From NCBI GenBank assembly GCA_024543015.1, contig JAMXCY010000062.1:1-6352 (forward strand): a DNA stretch of 6,352 nucleotides, given 5' to 3'. Numbering within the stretch: position 1 is the stretch's first letter; every line of letters starts with the position of its first letter. The stretch is from Candidatus Omnitrophota bacterium (GTDB lineage: Bacteria > Omnitrophota > Gorgyraeia > JAFGHF01). Positions 1 to 6,089 of the stretch are shown here, piece after piece. The position numbers and the translations under genes are program-made. The notes beneath the pieces are model-generated. The model ran no database searches. It saw only the letters and a list, made by a program, of their open reading frames with translations, and had not been told where the DNA came from.

Positions 1-26
1 GCATAATCATAGAAATCTTGGAATTT

Positions 27-1274
27 TTATGCAAGTTTACAGGCAACCTTTTTCTCCTTTATTAAAATATAAATTAAAGGTAAGATAAAAATTATTAAAC
101 CGTACCATCCCAAGACCGATAAGAATTGGATTAATGTCTTAGGCAGAGAAAAAAGAAGAGCTATTCCCAAGACACAAACCAAAAGACAATAGTAAAAGAA
201 CTTCAACCTATACTCAGATAGAAAATAATTCATTAATACATAAAAAAGAGCGAGTGGACTCATCGCTAAACCAAATACTTTAAGCAAATGAACTGCTTGG
301 GCATATTTATTCCCAAATATCTTAATTAAATAATGGGGGAAGAAGAAACAAATACTTATTCCAATAATGCAGAGTAAGCCCGAAATCAGCAGAGACTGCA
401 TTAAAATAGACAGGCTACTTTTTCCATTTTTGTTATTTTCTACCACCCTAGGGAATAAAACTGTTACTACCGGAACAGGTAAAAACAAAAAAGCCTTACC
501 AATTACTGCCGCAGCCGCATAAAGACCGGCATCTTCAGGTAGAAATTTATGCTTAACGATTAAAATATCTATCTGAGAGATAAGCGAGAAACAGATTAAG
601 ACTCCCAAGGCATAGCCGGAATAACTATAAATCTCTTGTTTATTGTAAGTGTCTTTGACTGTCTGTTGCCGGGAAAATAAAAATATCAACATTAAACCAA
701 AGGTCAAGACGACTAATATTCCTGAAAGAATTATGCCGTAGAAAGCACCTAAAGTAGCCAACCCCCAATATACAAACATTACACCCAGAGACAACTTTAG
801 AATTGTCGAACTCAATATATTTGCTGCTAACAGTCCAAAGCGCTGCAGACCCTGATAAATACCTAAAATAACAGGTTGAATCAAGAGCAATAGCATTAGA
901 GGACCTAATAGAACAACTAAAGTTGCTGAAGAAACTTTGAAATAATCAGAAATAAAATTGCGGAAAATACCAAAGATAGCAACAAAGATAACTCCTAAAA
1001 TCAACATCAGCCCCAATGTATGCAGGCTTAAGGATTTAAGCTTGCCTAAATTTGCCTTATAGTACTCGGTGGTATATTTAGCTAACATCGTCTGAATTGC
1101 AGCCATCGGAACTACTAAAATCATTATAATTGAAAAAAGGGCACGCAAATCGCCAAAGTCCGACACCGTCAACATGCGGCTCATTATAACATTATAACTA
1201 AAGTTGATTACAGCAACTACGGCTGTAATCACAAAAAGGAAGCTGGCTGGTTTTAAGATATTATCTTTTTCCAT
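27..1274 (-). CDS. Wzx-like polysaccharide/lipid flippase (MOP superfamily, PST type)
   Basis: The 415 residues are almost entirely hydrophobic, with about 12 predicted membrane helices (roughly 11-30, 45-62, 86-106, 117-137, 150-170, 175-199, 220-240, 262-277, 290-311, 328-350, 358-377 and 386-405). The N-terminal SYNVIMSRMLTVSDFGDLRAL (26-46) matches the R-x-L-x-x-x-D/E-F/Y-G signature of oligosaccharide flippases. The central QIDILIVKHKFLPEDAGLYAA segment (234-254), followed by FLPVPVVTVLFPRV (264-277), is the family's second conserved block. The likely role is moving a polyprenyl-linked glycan or lipid across the cytoplasmic membrane; the cargo is unknown. The chosen ATG lies inside the end of the radical SAM gene (14-bp overlap), and no good ribosome binding site precedes it. 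The gene ends in TAA 26 bp before the window edge. Confidence 0.9.
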   Translation of the reverse strand: MEKDNILKPASFLFVITAVVAVINFSYNVIMSRMLTVSDFGDLRALFSIIMILVVPMAAIQTMLAKYTTEYYKANLGKLKSLSLHTLGLMLILGVIFVAIFGIFRNFISDYFKVSSATLVVLLGPLMLLLLIQPVILGIYQGLQRFGLLAANILSSTILKLSLGVMFVYWGLATLGAFYGIILSGILVVLTFGLMLIFLFSRQQTVKDTYNKQEIYSYSGYALGVLICFSLISQIDILIVKHKFLPEDAGLYAAAAVIGKAFLFLPVPVVTVLFPRVVENNKNGKSSLSILMQSLLISGLLCIIGISICFFFPHYLIKIFGNKYAQAVHLLKVFGLAMSPLALFYVLMNYFLSEYRLKFFYYCLLVCVLGIALLFSLPKTLIQFLSVLGWYGLIIFILPLIYILIKEKKVACKLA

Positions 1275-2715
1275 TAACTTTTCGACGGAAATCCAACAAA
1301 TGGCCCATTACCGCTTTTGAACCCCGCAAGATGTATTGAATATCGCTAACAGTACGAATATTACTTAGATAACGGAAAAGAAAACGTGGTTGTAAAAAAG
1401 AGCTATAAGTTCTATCTGCAAGACTCATAACATCTTTTGCTGAAATATCTTTTGTCTTTAACACCGGTTCCTGCATATCGTATCTCGAATATTCAGTAGG
1501 GCCAAATCTAAACCAGCTATTCTCAACAGCCTCAGCGTATAGAGGGGTTCCGGGATAAGGAATAACTACTGTGGCCTGAAGCATATCACAAAGCCCCTTT
1601 TTCATTAAATCTCTAGCTAGTTCTACGGTCCTTAGGGCATCAGCTTTAGTTTCCCAGGGATAACCCAACATAATCGTCAAATGAACCTCAAGGCCTGCTT
1701 GTTTAACTAAGCGGCACCCTTGTTTAATCTGCTCCACTGTGGTAGCCTTATTCAATTTCTGCAAGGTCTTCTCATTGGCAGACTCTAGGCCCAATTTAAA
1801 CAACCTAAATCCTGCCTGTTTCATTAATTTTAAGCTATTCTTTTCTAAATAATCAAATCTGAAATTGCAGGAAAATAGAACTTTTTTATTGTATCCCCTG
1901 TTAATCATTCCCTCACAAAAGCGATTAAGCCACTCACCCCTGGGAAATGTTCCGGTATCATCAAAAATCTCACGGATTTTATATTTTTCAATCAATAGCC
2001 CTATTTCCTCTAATAGACTTTCTGGAGAGCGGACGCGAAAATTAGGATAGAGAGTAGTCCAGGAACAAAAACTGCATCTGGCCCAGGGACAATCCCGACC
2101 GGCCATAGTATAGGTAAAAGGTGCTCTTTTGTAAATCTTCTCTCCATATAGCTTCCATTTAGTTAACTCCCGGTCGATAAATGGTAAATCGTCTAAATTT
2201 CCATTCAATTCAAATTTCCCGCTATTTTCTATAGCCTTGTCTTGCCGATAGTATATGCCGCAAGTCAAAGGCTTAGCTCTAGCTAGATGTTCAACAATGC
2301 TTAAAAGCGAGAAGTCGTAATCTCCTCCGGTAATTACAAAATCAACCGGTGAATTCTGCATAGATTCTTCGGGTAAAGCTGTGACATGGTCGCCCATTAA
2401 AACAGTTGTAAGTTGTTTTAAATCCTTAATGACTTCCCAATGTTGTTTGACTACAGGAGTTTTTGTTTCAATAGCGATTAAATCTGGTTTTTCTTGCTTT
2501 ACAAAGTCGATAAACTTCTGATAACTCCACCTCTGGGCTATGCAGTCGTTCCAGATAACCTGGTGGCCTTTTTCTTTAAGGAGAGTGGCCGCACTGGCAG
2601 GAACCATAGGATAGATATAGGTAGGATTGTGAAATACCTGGTATTGCCGATTTTGGCCTAATAAGGGTGTCCCTTTTATATTCTTGATTGGAGGATAAGA
2701 TATAAAAACTTTCAT
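1261..2715 (-). CDS. B12-binding-domain radical SAM protein, substrate unknown
   Basis: The 484-residue protein has two recognisable domains. Residues 1-145 or so resemble a cobalamin-binding Rossmann domain: MKVFISYPP opening, VPASAATLLKEKGHQVIWND (38-57), VLMGDHVTALPEE (105-117), VDFVITGGDYDFSLL (124-138). The DxHxxG ligand motif of methionine-synthase-type domains is absent, as in many proteins of this class. Residues 200-400 are a radical SAM barrel: the iron-sulfur cysteines C209, C214 and C217 in GRDCPWARCSFCSW, FDDTGTF (251-257), KLGLESANEKTLQKLNK (307-323), TIMLGYPWET (347-356) and PYPGTPLY (386-393). The cysteine spacing is CX4CX2C rather than CX3CX2C. Such enzymes catalyse methylations, ring rearrangements or other radical chemistry; the substrate cannot be read from sequence. 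Placement between ispD and a flippase suggests a lipid or glycan target. Starts at an ATGA overlap with ispD and overlaps the flippase start by 14 bp. Confidence 0.9.
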   Translation of the reverse strand: MKVFISYPPIKNIKGTPLLGQNRQYQVFHNPTYIYPMVPASAATLLKEKGHQVIWNDCIAQRWSYQKFIDFVKQEKPDLIAIETKTPVVKQHWEVIKDLKQLTTVLMGDHVTALPEESMQNSPVDFVITGGDYDFSLLSIVEHLARAKPLTCGIYYRQDKAIENSGKFELNGNLDDLPFIDRELTKWKLYGEKIYKRAPFTYTMAGRDCPWARCSFCSWTTLYPNFRVRSPESLLEEIGLLIEKYKIREIFDDTGTFPRGEWLNRFCEGMINRGYNKKVLFSCNFRFDYLEKNSLKLMKQAGFRLFKLGLESANEKTLQKLNKATTVEQIKQGCRLVKQAGLEVHLTIMLGYPWETKADALRTVELARDLMKKGLCDMLQATVVIPYPGTPLYAEAVENSWFRFGPTEYSRYDMQEPVLKTKDISAKDVMSLADRTYSSFLQPRFLFRYLSNIRTVSDIQYILRGSKAVMGHLLDFRRKVNGKR

Positions 2716-3407
2716 CTTGGTTTTCTTCTATTTAATTTCTTCGCTAAAAGCAAATCTGATTTCGTAGTAACCTTTATATTGCTGTAGCTGCCATTGATAA
2801 GTTTGATCTTTTTTTTGCTATTAAGTAAAAGCTGTGCATCGTCACTTGCAGCGAAGATTTTTTTTGCTCGGGCGTTTCGGTGCGCCTTAAGAATTAAATT
2901 AAACTTAAAGGCCTGAGGTGTCTGAATATGCCAAAGCTTCTGGCGAGAAAGAACTGAATCAATAGAACCTTGTTTTGCTTCCACGGTGGTATCAACTGCT
3001 TTCACTGCGCAGGTTGCCGCACCAAATTTTTTAACTGCCTTTAAAACTTGTGAGATAATTTTTTTAGTAACAAAAGGGCGTACCCCATCGTGGATGATTA
3101 CATAATTACAATCTTTAATTCTTGTTAAGGCATTAAATACCGATTGCTGCCTGGTCCTGCCCCCTAAACATAATTGCTCAATCTTTTTATATCTATACTT
3201 TTTAACCAAATTGCGGCATTGAGAAACATATTTTTTGTGGACCACCAACACAATGCTTTTAATTAACTTGCATCTTTCAAATGCATCCAAGCTATAAGCC
3301 AAAATGGGCTTCTTCTCTATCTTTAACAGCTGTTTGGGGACCTTTAACTTCATCCTCCTGGAGTATCCCCCGGCTAAAATTATGGCTTTAATCACTTTAT
3401 CTTTCAT
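2712..3407 (-). CDS. ispD: 2-C-methyl-D-erythritol 4-phosphate cytidylyltransferase IspD
   Basis: IspD joins CTP and 2-C-methyl-D-erythritol 4-phosphate to form CDP-ME, the third step of the MEP isoprenoid pathway. The 231 residues match the family length. Visible motifs are LAGGYSRRM..KVPKQLL (11-28, the nucleotide-binding loop; normally A-G-x-G-x-R-M), GGRTRQQSVFNAL (82-94), IHDGVRPFV (105-113), VDTTVE (138-143), SRQKLWHIQTPQAF (154-167), SDDAQLL (188-194) and NIKVTTKSDLLLA (210-222) with the late conserved lysine. The SRQKLW-IQTPQAF segment favours IspD over TarI-type CDP-ribitol pyrophosphorylases, but the families are related and VDTTVE is somewhat TarI-like. The protein is very basic, with roughly 39 lysines. 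ATG follows the previous TAA after one base, and the only AAGGAG is 19 nt upstream, too far for normal spacing. The TGA overlaps the next ATG by four bases. Confidence 0.92.
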   Translation of the reverse strand: MKDKVIKAIILAGGYSRRMKLKVPKQLLKIEKKPILAYSLDAFERCKLIKSIVLVVHKKYVSQCRNLVKKYRYKKIEQLCLGGRTRQQSVFNALTRIKDCNYVIIHDGVRPFVTKKIISQVLKAVKKFGAATCAVKAVDTTVEAKQGSIDSVLSRQKLWHIQTPQAFKFNLILKAHRNARAKKIFAASDDAQLLLNSKKKIKLINGSYSNIKVTTKSDLLLAKKLNRRKPR

Positions 3408-3408
3408 T

Positions 3409-5208
3409 TTAGTTATCTTGTTTAATCTCCTTTATAGCCTGCAGGACTTCAGGGTGGTTCGGTTCAATCTTCAGGGCCTGCTGATATTCTTTTAAGGCCA
3501 TCTCCGGCAATCCTCTCGCTTGATAAATCTGACCTAAATTATAATGTGCAGCGCAATCCTCAGGTTTAAGCTTAAGCACATTTAAAAATTCCTCCTGCGC
3601 TTGTTTGTTTTGCCCGATTTCTCTATAGATAATCCCTAAATTAAAATGGGCGTTATAAAAATACGGATTTATCTTCAAAGATATCTTATAATTTTCGATA
3701 GCCTGCGATAAATCCTCTATTTGGTAATAGACATTGCCTAAACCAAGGTAGCTCATAAAATCAAGGGGATTCAAGTTCAGGGCAAGCTGAAACTCCTCAT
3801 TTGCCTTTTGGTACTTTCCCTGGTCGTGGAAGATTACACCCTTATTATAATGAAAAGTGGAATTAGGCAAAGAGGCGTCTGTGATTTGAATATTGGTCAA
3901 AAAATACAAACTAAAAAACACGATCAATAAAAAAATGAGATTCTTGTATTGTCTATTTCGGTATTTTTGGATTAGCTGCCAAAGGCTAAAAGCAGCAAAG
4001 ATAATCAAATATGGAACAGCAATTATTCTGTACCGGGAATTAACAAAGAAAAGGACCGGACCGAGCATTAAAGAAAAAATGAAGAAGTAGAGAAATGTAA
4101 TCTTGTTATCTTTTAGCCCGGATAAAAATATACCCAAAACCGCCAAGGGACAAATTAAAGAAAACTGAAAAAGCGGCAATTTAAACAATTTTGCCTCTTC
4201 GTTATATATATAGTAACTTATCTCATCTATAAATTCCCGGCCATTCCAAAATAGAACAAGTTTCTTACCCAACAATATTAAGTAATCTAAAGGCTGGGTT
4301 CTGATGAAGTTTAAAGAGCGCCGGAACCAGAAATTAGATACCTCCGATGCCGTAAGCTTCCTTAAGCTTAAGCGTTCTGCGATAATTCTGGCATCTTCGA
4401 TCAGACCATTCTGCGTAGAGCGCATCAAAGGCGGCGGCTTAAATAAACCGTTGGCTTGAGAGTTGTTGCCGATATAAAAATTTATCCCGCTGTGCGCGGT
4501 AATCAAAACAGGATCGCCAGCAACCAGGTAGTTCCTTAAAATCCCTGCCCCAACAACTAAGAAAAACGGCAAAATAAAAGATAAGCAATAAAGGAGTGAT
4601 TTTTTGAAAGGTTTCTTATATTCGTAGAAAATCCAGAATAGAATAAAAATGGCTAACAGAGCAAAAGAGGCCTTGGCCAATACAGACAAACCTAAAAATA
4701 AACCTGCTGTGCACCATCTTCTAAAACTAGGGCTATCTTTAATCTTCAAAAGTAACAACATTAAAAGCAATCCTAAACAGATGGTTAAAGTGGTAGGTAA
4801 AATCATCCGGTCATAAAAGATAAGCATAGGATATCCGCAGGCAATCAAGGCGGCAATTACTCCTACTTGAGCATTAAAAAGCCTTTTGCCCAAGATATAA
4901 ATCAGTCCACAGTTTAAAGAACCGATAAAGAGCTGAATCAGGACAAGACCAAATAGCTCCCCTCCTGCAAAAAGATAGGCTATACTTAAAAAGTAAGGAT
5001 AAAGAGGCAGTGCATAAAAAACATCTTTTCCTATTAGCTCTCCACGCACAATACTCTTAGCCCACTCAAGATAAAAGTAGCTATCGGAACCAGCTCCGGG
5101 TGAGATAAACTTTACGGTCTGCCTGAAATAAATAGCGCGTAAACTAAAGGCTAGAATTGCCAGGAATATAAATATAATTTTGGTCTTAGAAAAATATCTT
5201 TTTTTCAC
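3409..5208 (-). CDS. Membrane glycosyltransferase (PMT/ArnT-like, GT39/GT83 type) with C-terminal TPR domain
   Basis: The protein has 599 residues. It starts with GTG (5208-5206) overlapping the rsmE TAG; the basic MKKR.. head followed by a first membrane helix supports this start. About 12 hydrophobic segments fill residues 10-440. The first external loop has an acidic GSDSYFYLEWA motif (40-50; D42 a candidate catalytic acid), followed by YALPLYPYFL (65-74). Later come FYDRMILP (131-138), a large loop with GINFYIGNN (241-249), and SRYRIIAVPYL (391-401), all in the style of PMT-type enzymes that transfer sugars from polyprenyl-phosphate donors. Residues 449-584 are four TPRs of exactly 34 residues each (N..YNKG, YLGLG, FNLG and YNLG starts, each ending near a proline). 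By the positive-inside rule (KYRNRQYK before the last helix) the TPRs should lie outside the cytoplasm. Donor and acceptor are unknown; O-antigen ligase-like or protein O-glycosyltransferase activity cannot be excluded. Its TAA is one base before ispD. Confidence 0.88.
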   Translation of the reverse strand: MKKRYFSKTKIIFIFLAILAFSLRAIYFRQTVKFISPGAGSDSYFYLEWAKSIVRGELIGKDVFYALPLYPYFLSIAYLFAGGELFGLVLIQLFIGSLNCGLIYILGKRLFNAQVGVIAALIACGYPMLIFYDRMILPTTLTICLGLLLMLLLLKIKDSPSFRRWCTAGLFLGLSVLAKASFALLAIFILFWIFYEYKKPFKKSLLYCLSFILPFFLVVGAGILRNYLVAGDPVLITAHSGINFYIGNNSQANGLFKPPPLMRSTQNGLIEDARIIAERLSLRKLTASEVSNFWFRRSLNFIRTQPLDYLILLGKKLVLFWNGREFIDEISYYIYNEEAKLFKLPLFQFSLICPLAVLGIFLSGLKDNKITFLYFFIFSLMLGPVLFFVNSRYRIIAVPYLIIFAAFSLWQLIQKYRNRQYKNLIFLLIVFFSLYFLTNIQITDASLPNSTFHYNKGVIFHDQGKYQKANEEFQLALNLNPLDFMSYLGLGNVYYQIEDLSQAIENYKISLKINPYFYNAHFNLGIIYREIGQNKQAQEEFLNVLKLKPEDCAAHYNLGQIYQARGLPEMALKEYQQALKIEPNHPEVLQAIKEIKQDN

Positions 5209-5939
5209 TATTTCAGCTCGTAATTAATCATTGCCAGGGCACAAACAGAAGCAGTATCACTTTTGAGCACATTTACTCCTAAGGATACAGCCAGACAACC
5301 GGCATCTTGCGCCTGACGTATCTCCTCGGTAGTAAATCCGCCTTCCGGACCAATGAACAGGGCGATTTTTTCGACTTTATTCTGTGCTTGTAAGACATCT
5401 TTTATCTTCTGTGTATTTTCACTCAAACACGGTAACAGTTTTAAGTCAAAATTGTCTAGTCTAGATAATACATCCTTCCAAGAAGTTAGCTCTTTTATCC
5501 GGGGATTGACAGTTCTGCCGCACTGTTTGGCTGCTTCCCGGGCAATCCTCTCCCAGCGCTTTCTGCGGGCAATCTGTTTCTGTTTATCTAACTTTACTAT
5601 TGTCCGGGCTGTCTGAACAGGTATAATTGTATCCACGCCTAACTCCGTGCACTTCTGGATAATATAATCTATCTTGTTCTTTTTCGGTAAAGCCTGGATT
5701 AGGGTAACCTTTAAGTTGGATACCGCAGTGGTCTTGCGCACACGTTCAATTTTCAATTTGACCTTTTTGTTTGCTGTATCTAAGATATGGCCTTGATAAA
5801 GCGTGCCCTTACCGTCAAAGGCCTCTATCCGGTCACCCGCTTTAAGCCTCATCACATCCAGGATATGGTGGGCCTCTTTTCCATCTATCATGGCAATATC
5901 GCCCTGGATACTTGCTGGAGGAATAAAGAATTTGCTCAT
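5208..5939 (-). CDS. rsmE: 16S rRNA (uracil(1498)-N3)-methyltransferase RsmE
   Basis: This 243-residue protein has the usual family length. RsmE uses S-adenosylmethionine to methylate N3 of U1498 in 16S rRNA of the 30S subunit, in the cytoplasm. The N-terminal PUA-like part shows KEAHHILDVMRLKAGD (residues 21-36). The SPOUT/trefoil-knot methyltransferase part shows the QALPK..KIDYIIQKCTELGV segment (82-102), the RW..IAREAAKQCGR helix (128-142), the SAM-loop IGPEGGFTTEE (196-206) and the knot segment LGVNVLKSDTA (220-230). The last motif is usually LG..ILRTETA, so the R, T and E positions carry conservative K, S and D changes here. The start ATG is fixed by the MSKFFIPP opening typical of the family, and no other in-frame start lies upstream before the promoter. 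It is the first gene of the operon. Its TAG stop overlaps the next gene's GTG by one base. Confidence 0.96.
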   Translation of the reverse strand: MSKFFIPPASIQGDIAMIDGKEAHHILDVMRLKAGDRIEAFDGKGTLYQGHILDTANKKVKLKIERVRKTTAVSNLKVTLIQALPKKNKIDYIIQKCTELGVDTIIPVQTARTIVKLDKQKQIARRKRWERIAREAAKQCGRTVNPRIKELTSWKDVLSRLDNFDLKLLPCLSENTQKIKDVLQAQNKVEKIALFIGPEGGFTTEEIRQAQDAGCLAVSLGVNVLKSDTASVCALAMINYELK

Positions 5940-5942
5940 TTT

Positions 5943-5959
5943 TTTTAACTTGGTTAAAA
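5943..5959 (-). promoter_or_regulatory. Inverted repeat in the rsmE 5' leader
   Basis: TTTTAAC (5959-5953) and GTTAAAA (5949-5943) form a perfect 7-bp inverted repeat with a CAA loop, ending three bases before the rsmE start codon. The stem is almost all A-T and therefore weak. It occupies the place where a Shine-Dalgarno sequence would be expected; none is present. The nearest AGG (5964-5962) lies on the far side of the repeat. A role in translation or as an operator is possible but unproven. Confidence 0.35.
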
Positions 5960-5972
5960 GGCCTATCTTATT

Positions 5973-6001
5973 ATCATACCGTAAATTAGGTAAATTGTCA
6001 A
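5973..6001 (-). promoter_or_regulatory. Strong sigma-70-type promoter for the rsmE operon
   Basis: On the minus strand a perfect TTGACA -35 box (6001-5996) is followed by exactly 17 bp and a TATGAT -10 box (5978-5973, five of six consensus bases). Expected transcription start is around 5966, giving a leader of only about 27 nt before the rsmE ATG at 5939. It sits immediately downstream of the hairpin, with its first two T residues shared with the terminator T-run. It is the only promoter of this quality I see, and the tight gene packing downstream suggests that it drives all five following genes. Confidence 0.8.
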
Positions 6002-6039
6002 AAAAATACCGCTAAAAACGCCTTTGGCAAATCTAGCGG
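6000..6039 (-). terminator. Rho-independent terminator-like hairpin after the AMMECR1 gene
   Basis: Read on the minus strand, CCGCTA (6039-6034) pairs perfectly with TAGCGG (6014-6009). Inside this stem, after a G-T wobble, an A-T pair and a small T/T internal loop, GCC pairs with GGC around an AAA loop. The 3' side runs directly into T-A-T7 (6008-6000). A GC-containing stem followed by a T-run is the classic intrinsic terminator shape. It would end transcripts coming from the AMMECR1 gene. The internal mismatches make it less than ideal, so partial readthrough into rsmE is possible. Confidence 0.7.
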
Positions 6040-6059
6040 GAACGCACCTGCTCCATTCT

Positions 6060-6089
6060 ATTATGCAAACGGAAGCTCACCTTTGTTAA
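6060..6089 (-). promoter_or_regulatory. Candidate upstream sigma-70-type promoter
   Basis: On the minus strand TTAACA (6089-6084) and CATAAT (6065-6060) are separated by 18 bp, each matching the consensus hexamer at five of six bases. The -35 box overlaps the AMMECR1 stop codon. A start near 6053 would send RNA straight into the hairpin at 6039-6009. AT-rich sequence gives such matches by chance fairly often, so this is tentative and much weaker than the promoter at 5973-6001. Confidence 0.3.

Noticed and set aside
1..10. ATG at 10-8 on the minus strand, 16 bp after the flippase stop, as a possible start of the next operon gene
   Set aside because: Only ten bases are visible and there is no Shine-Dalgarno, so nothing can be said about a product; an operon continuation is plausible but not supportable.
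1865..2050. Open frames on the plus strand (also 3304-3495, 3893-4090, 5353-5616 and 5803-6015)
   Set aside because: All lie opposite well supported minus-strand genes, show no recognisable family motifs and no promoter or ribosome binding site; they are shadow frames.
2712..3407. Reading this gene as tarI (CDP-ribitol pyrophosphorylase) given the glycan neighbours
   Set aside because: The SRQKLWHIQTPQAF and NIKVTT motifs and overall layout fit IspD better, and no tarJ-like reductase or teichoic acid gene is nearby in the window.
4361..4372. Perfect 12-bp palindrome CTTAAGCTTAAG inside the glycosyltransferase gene, with a similar TTAAGCTTAA near 3566-3576
   Set aside because: Both are explained by Leu/Lys/Ser codon strings (TTA-AGC-TTA-AGG and CTT-AAG-CTT-AAA), lie within conserved coding sequence and have no T-run or associated motif.
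6033..6056. Seven-codon minus-strand frame MEQVRSR ending in TAG inside the hairpin, resembling an attenuation leader peptide
   Set aside because: It has no run of regulatory codons and no good ribosome binding site, and the candidate upstream promoter would start RNA at or after its ATG. Most likely chance.
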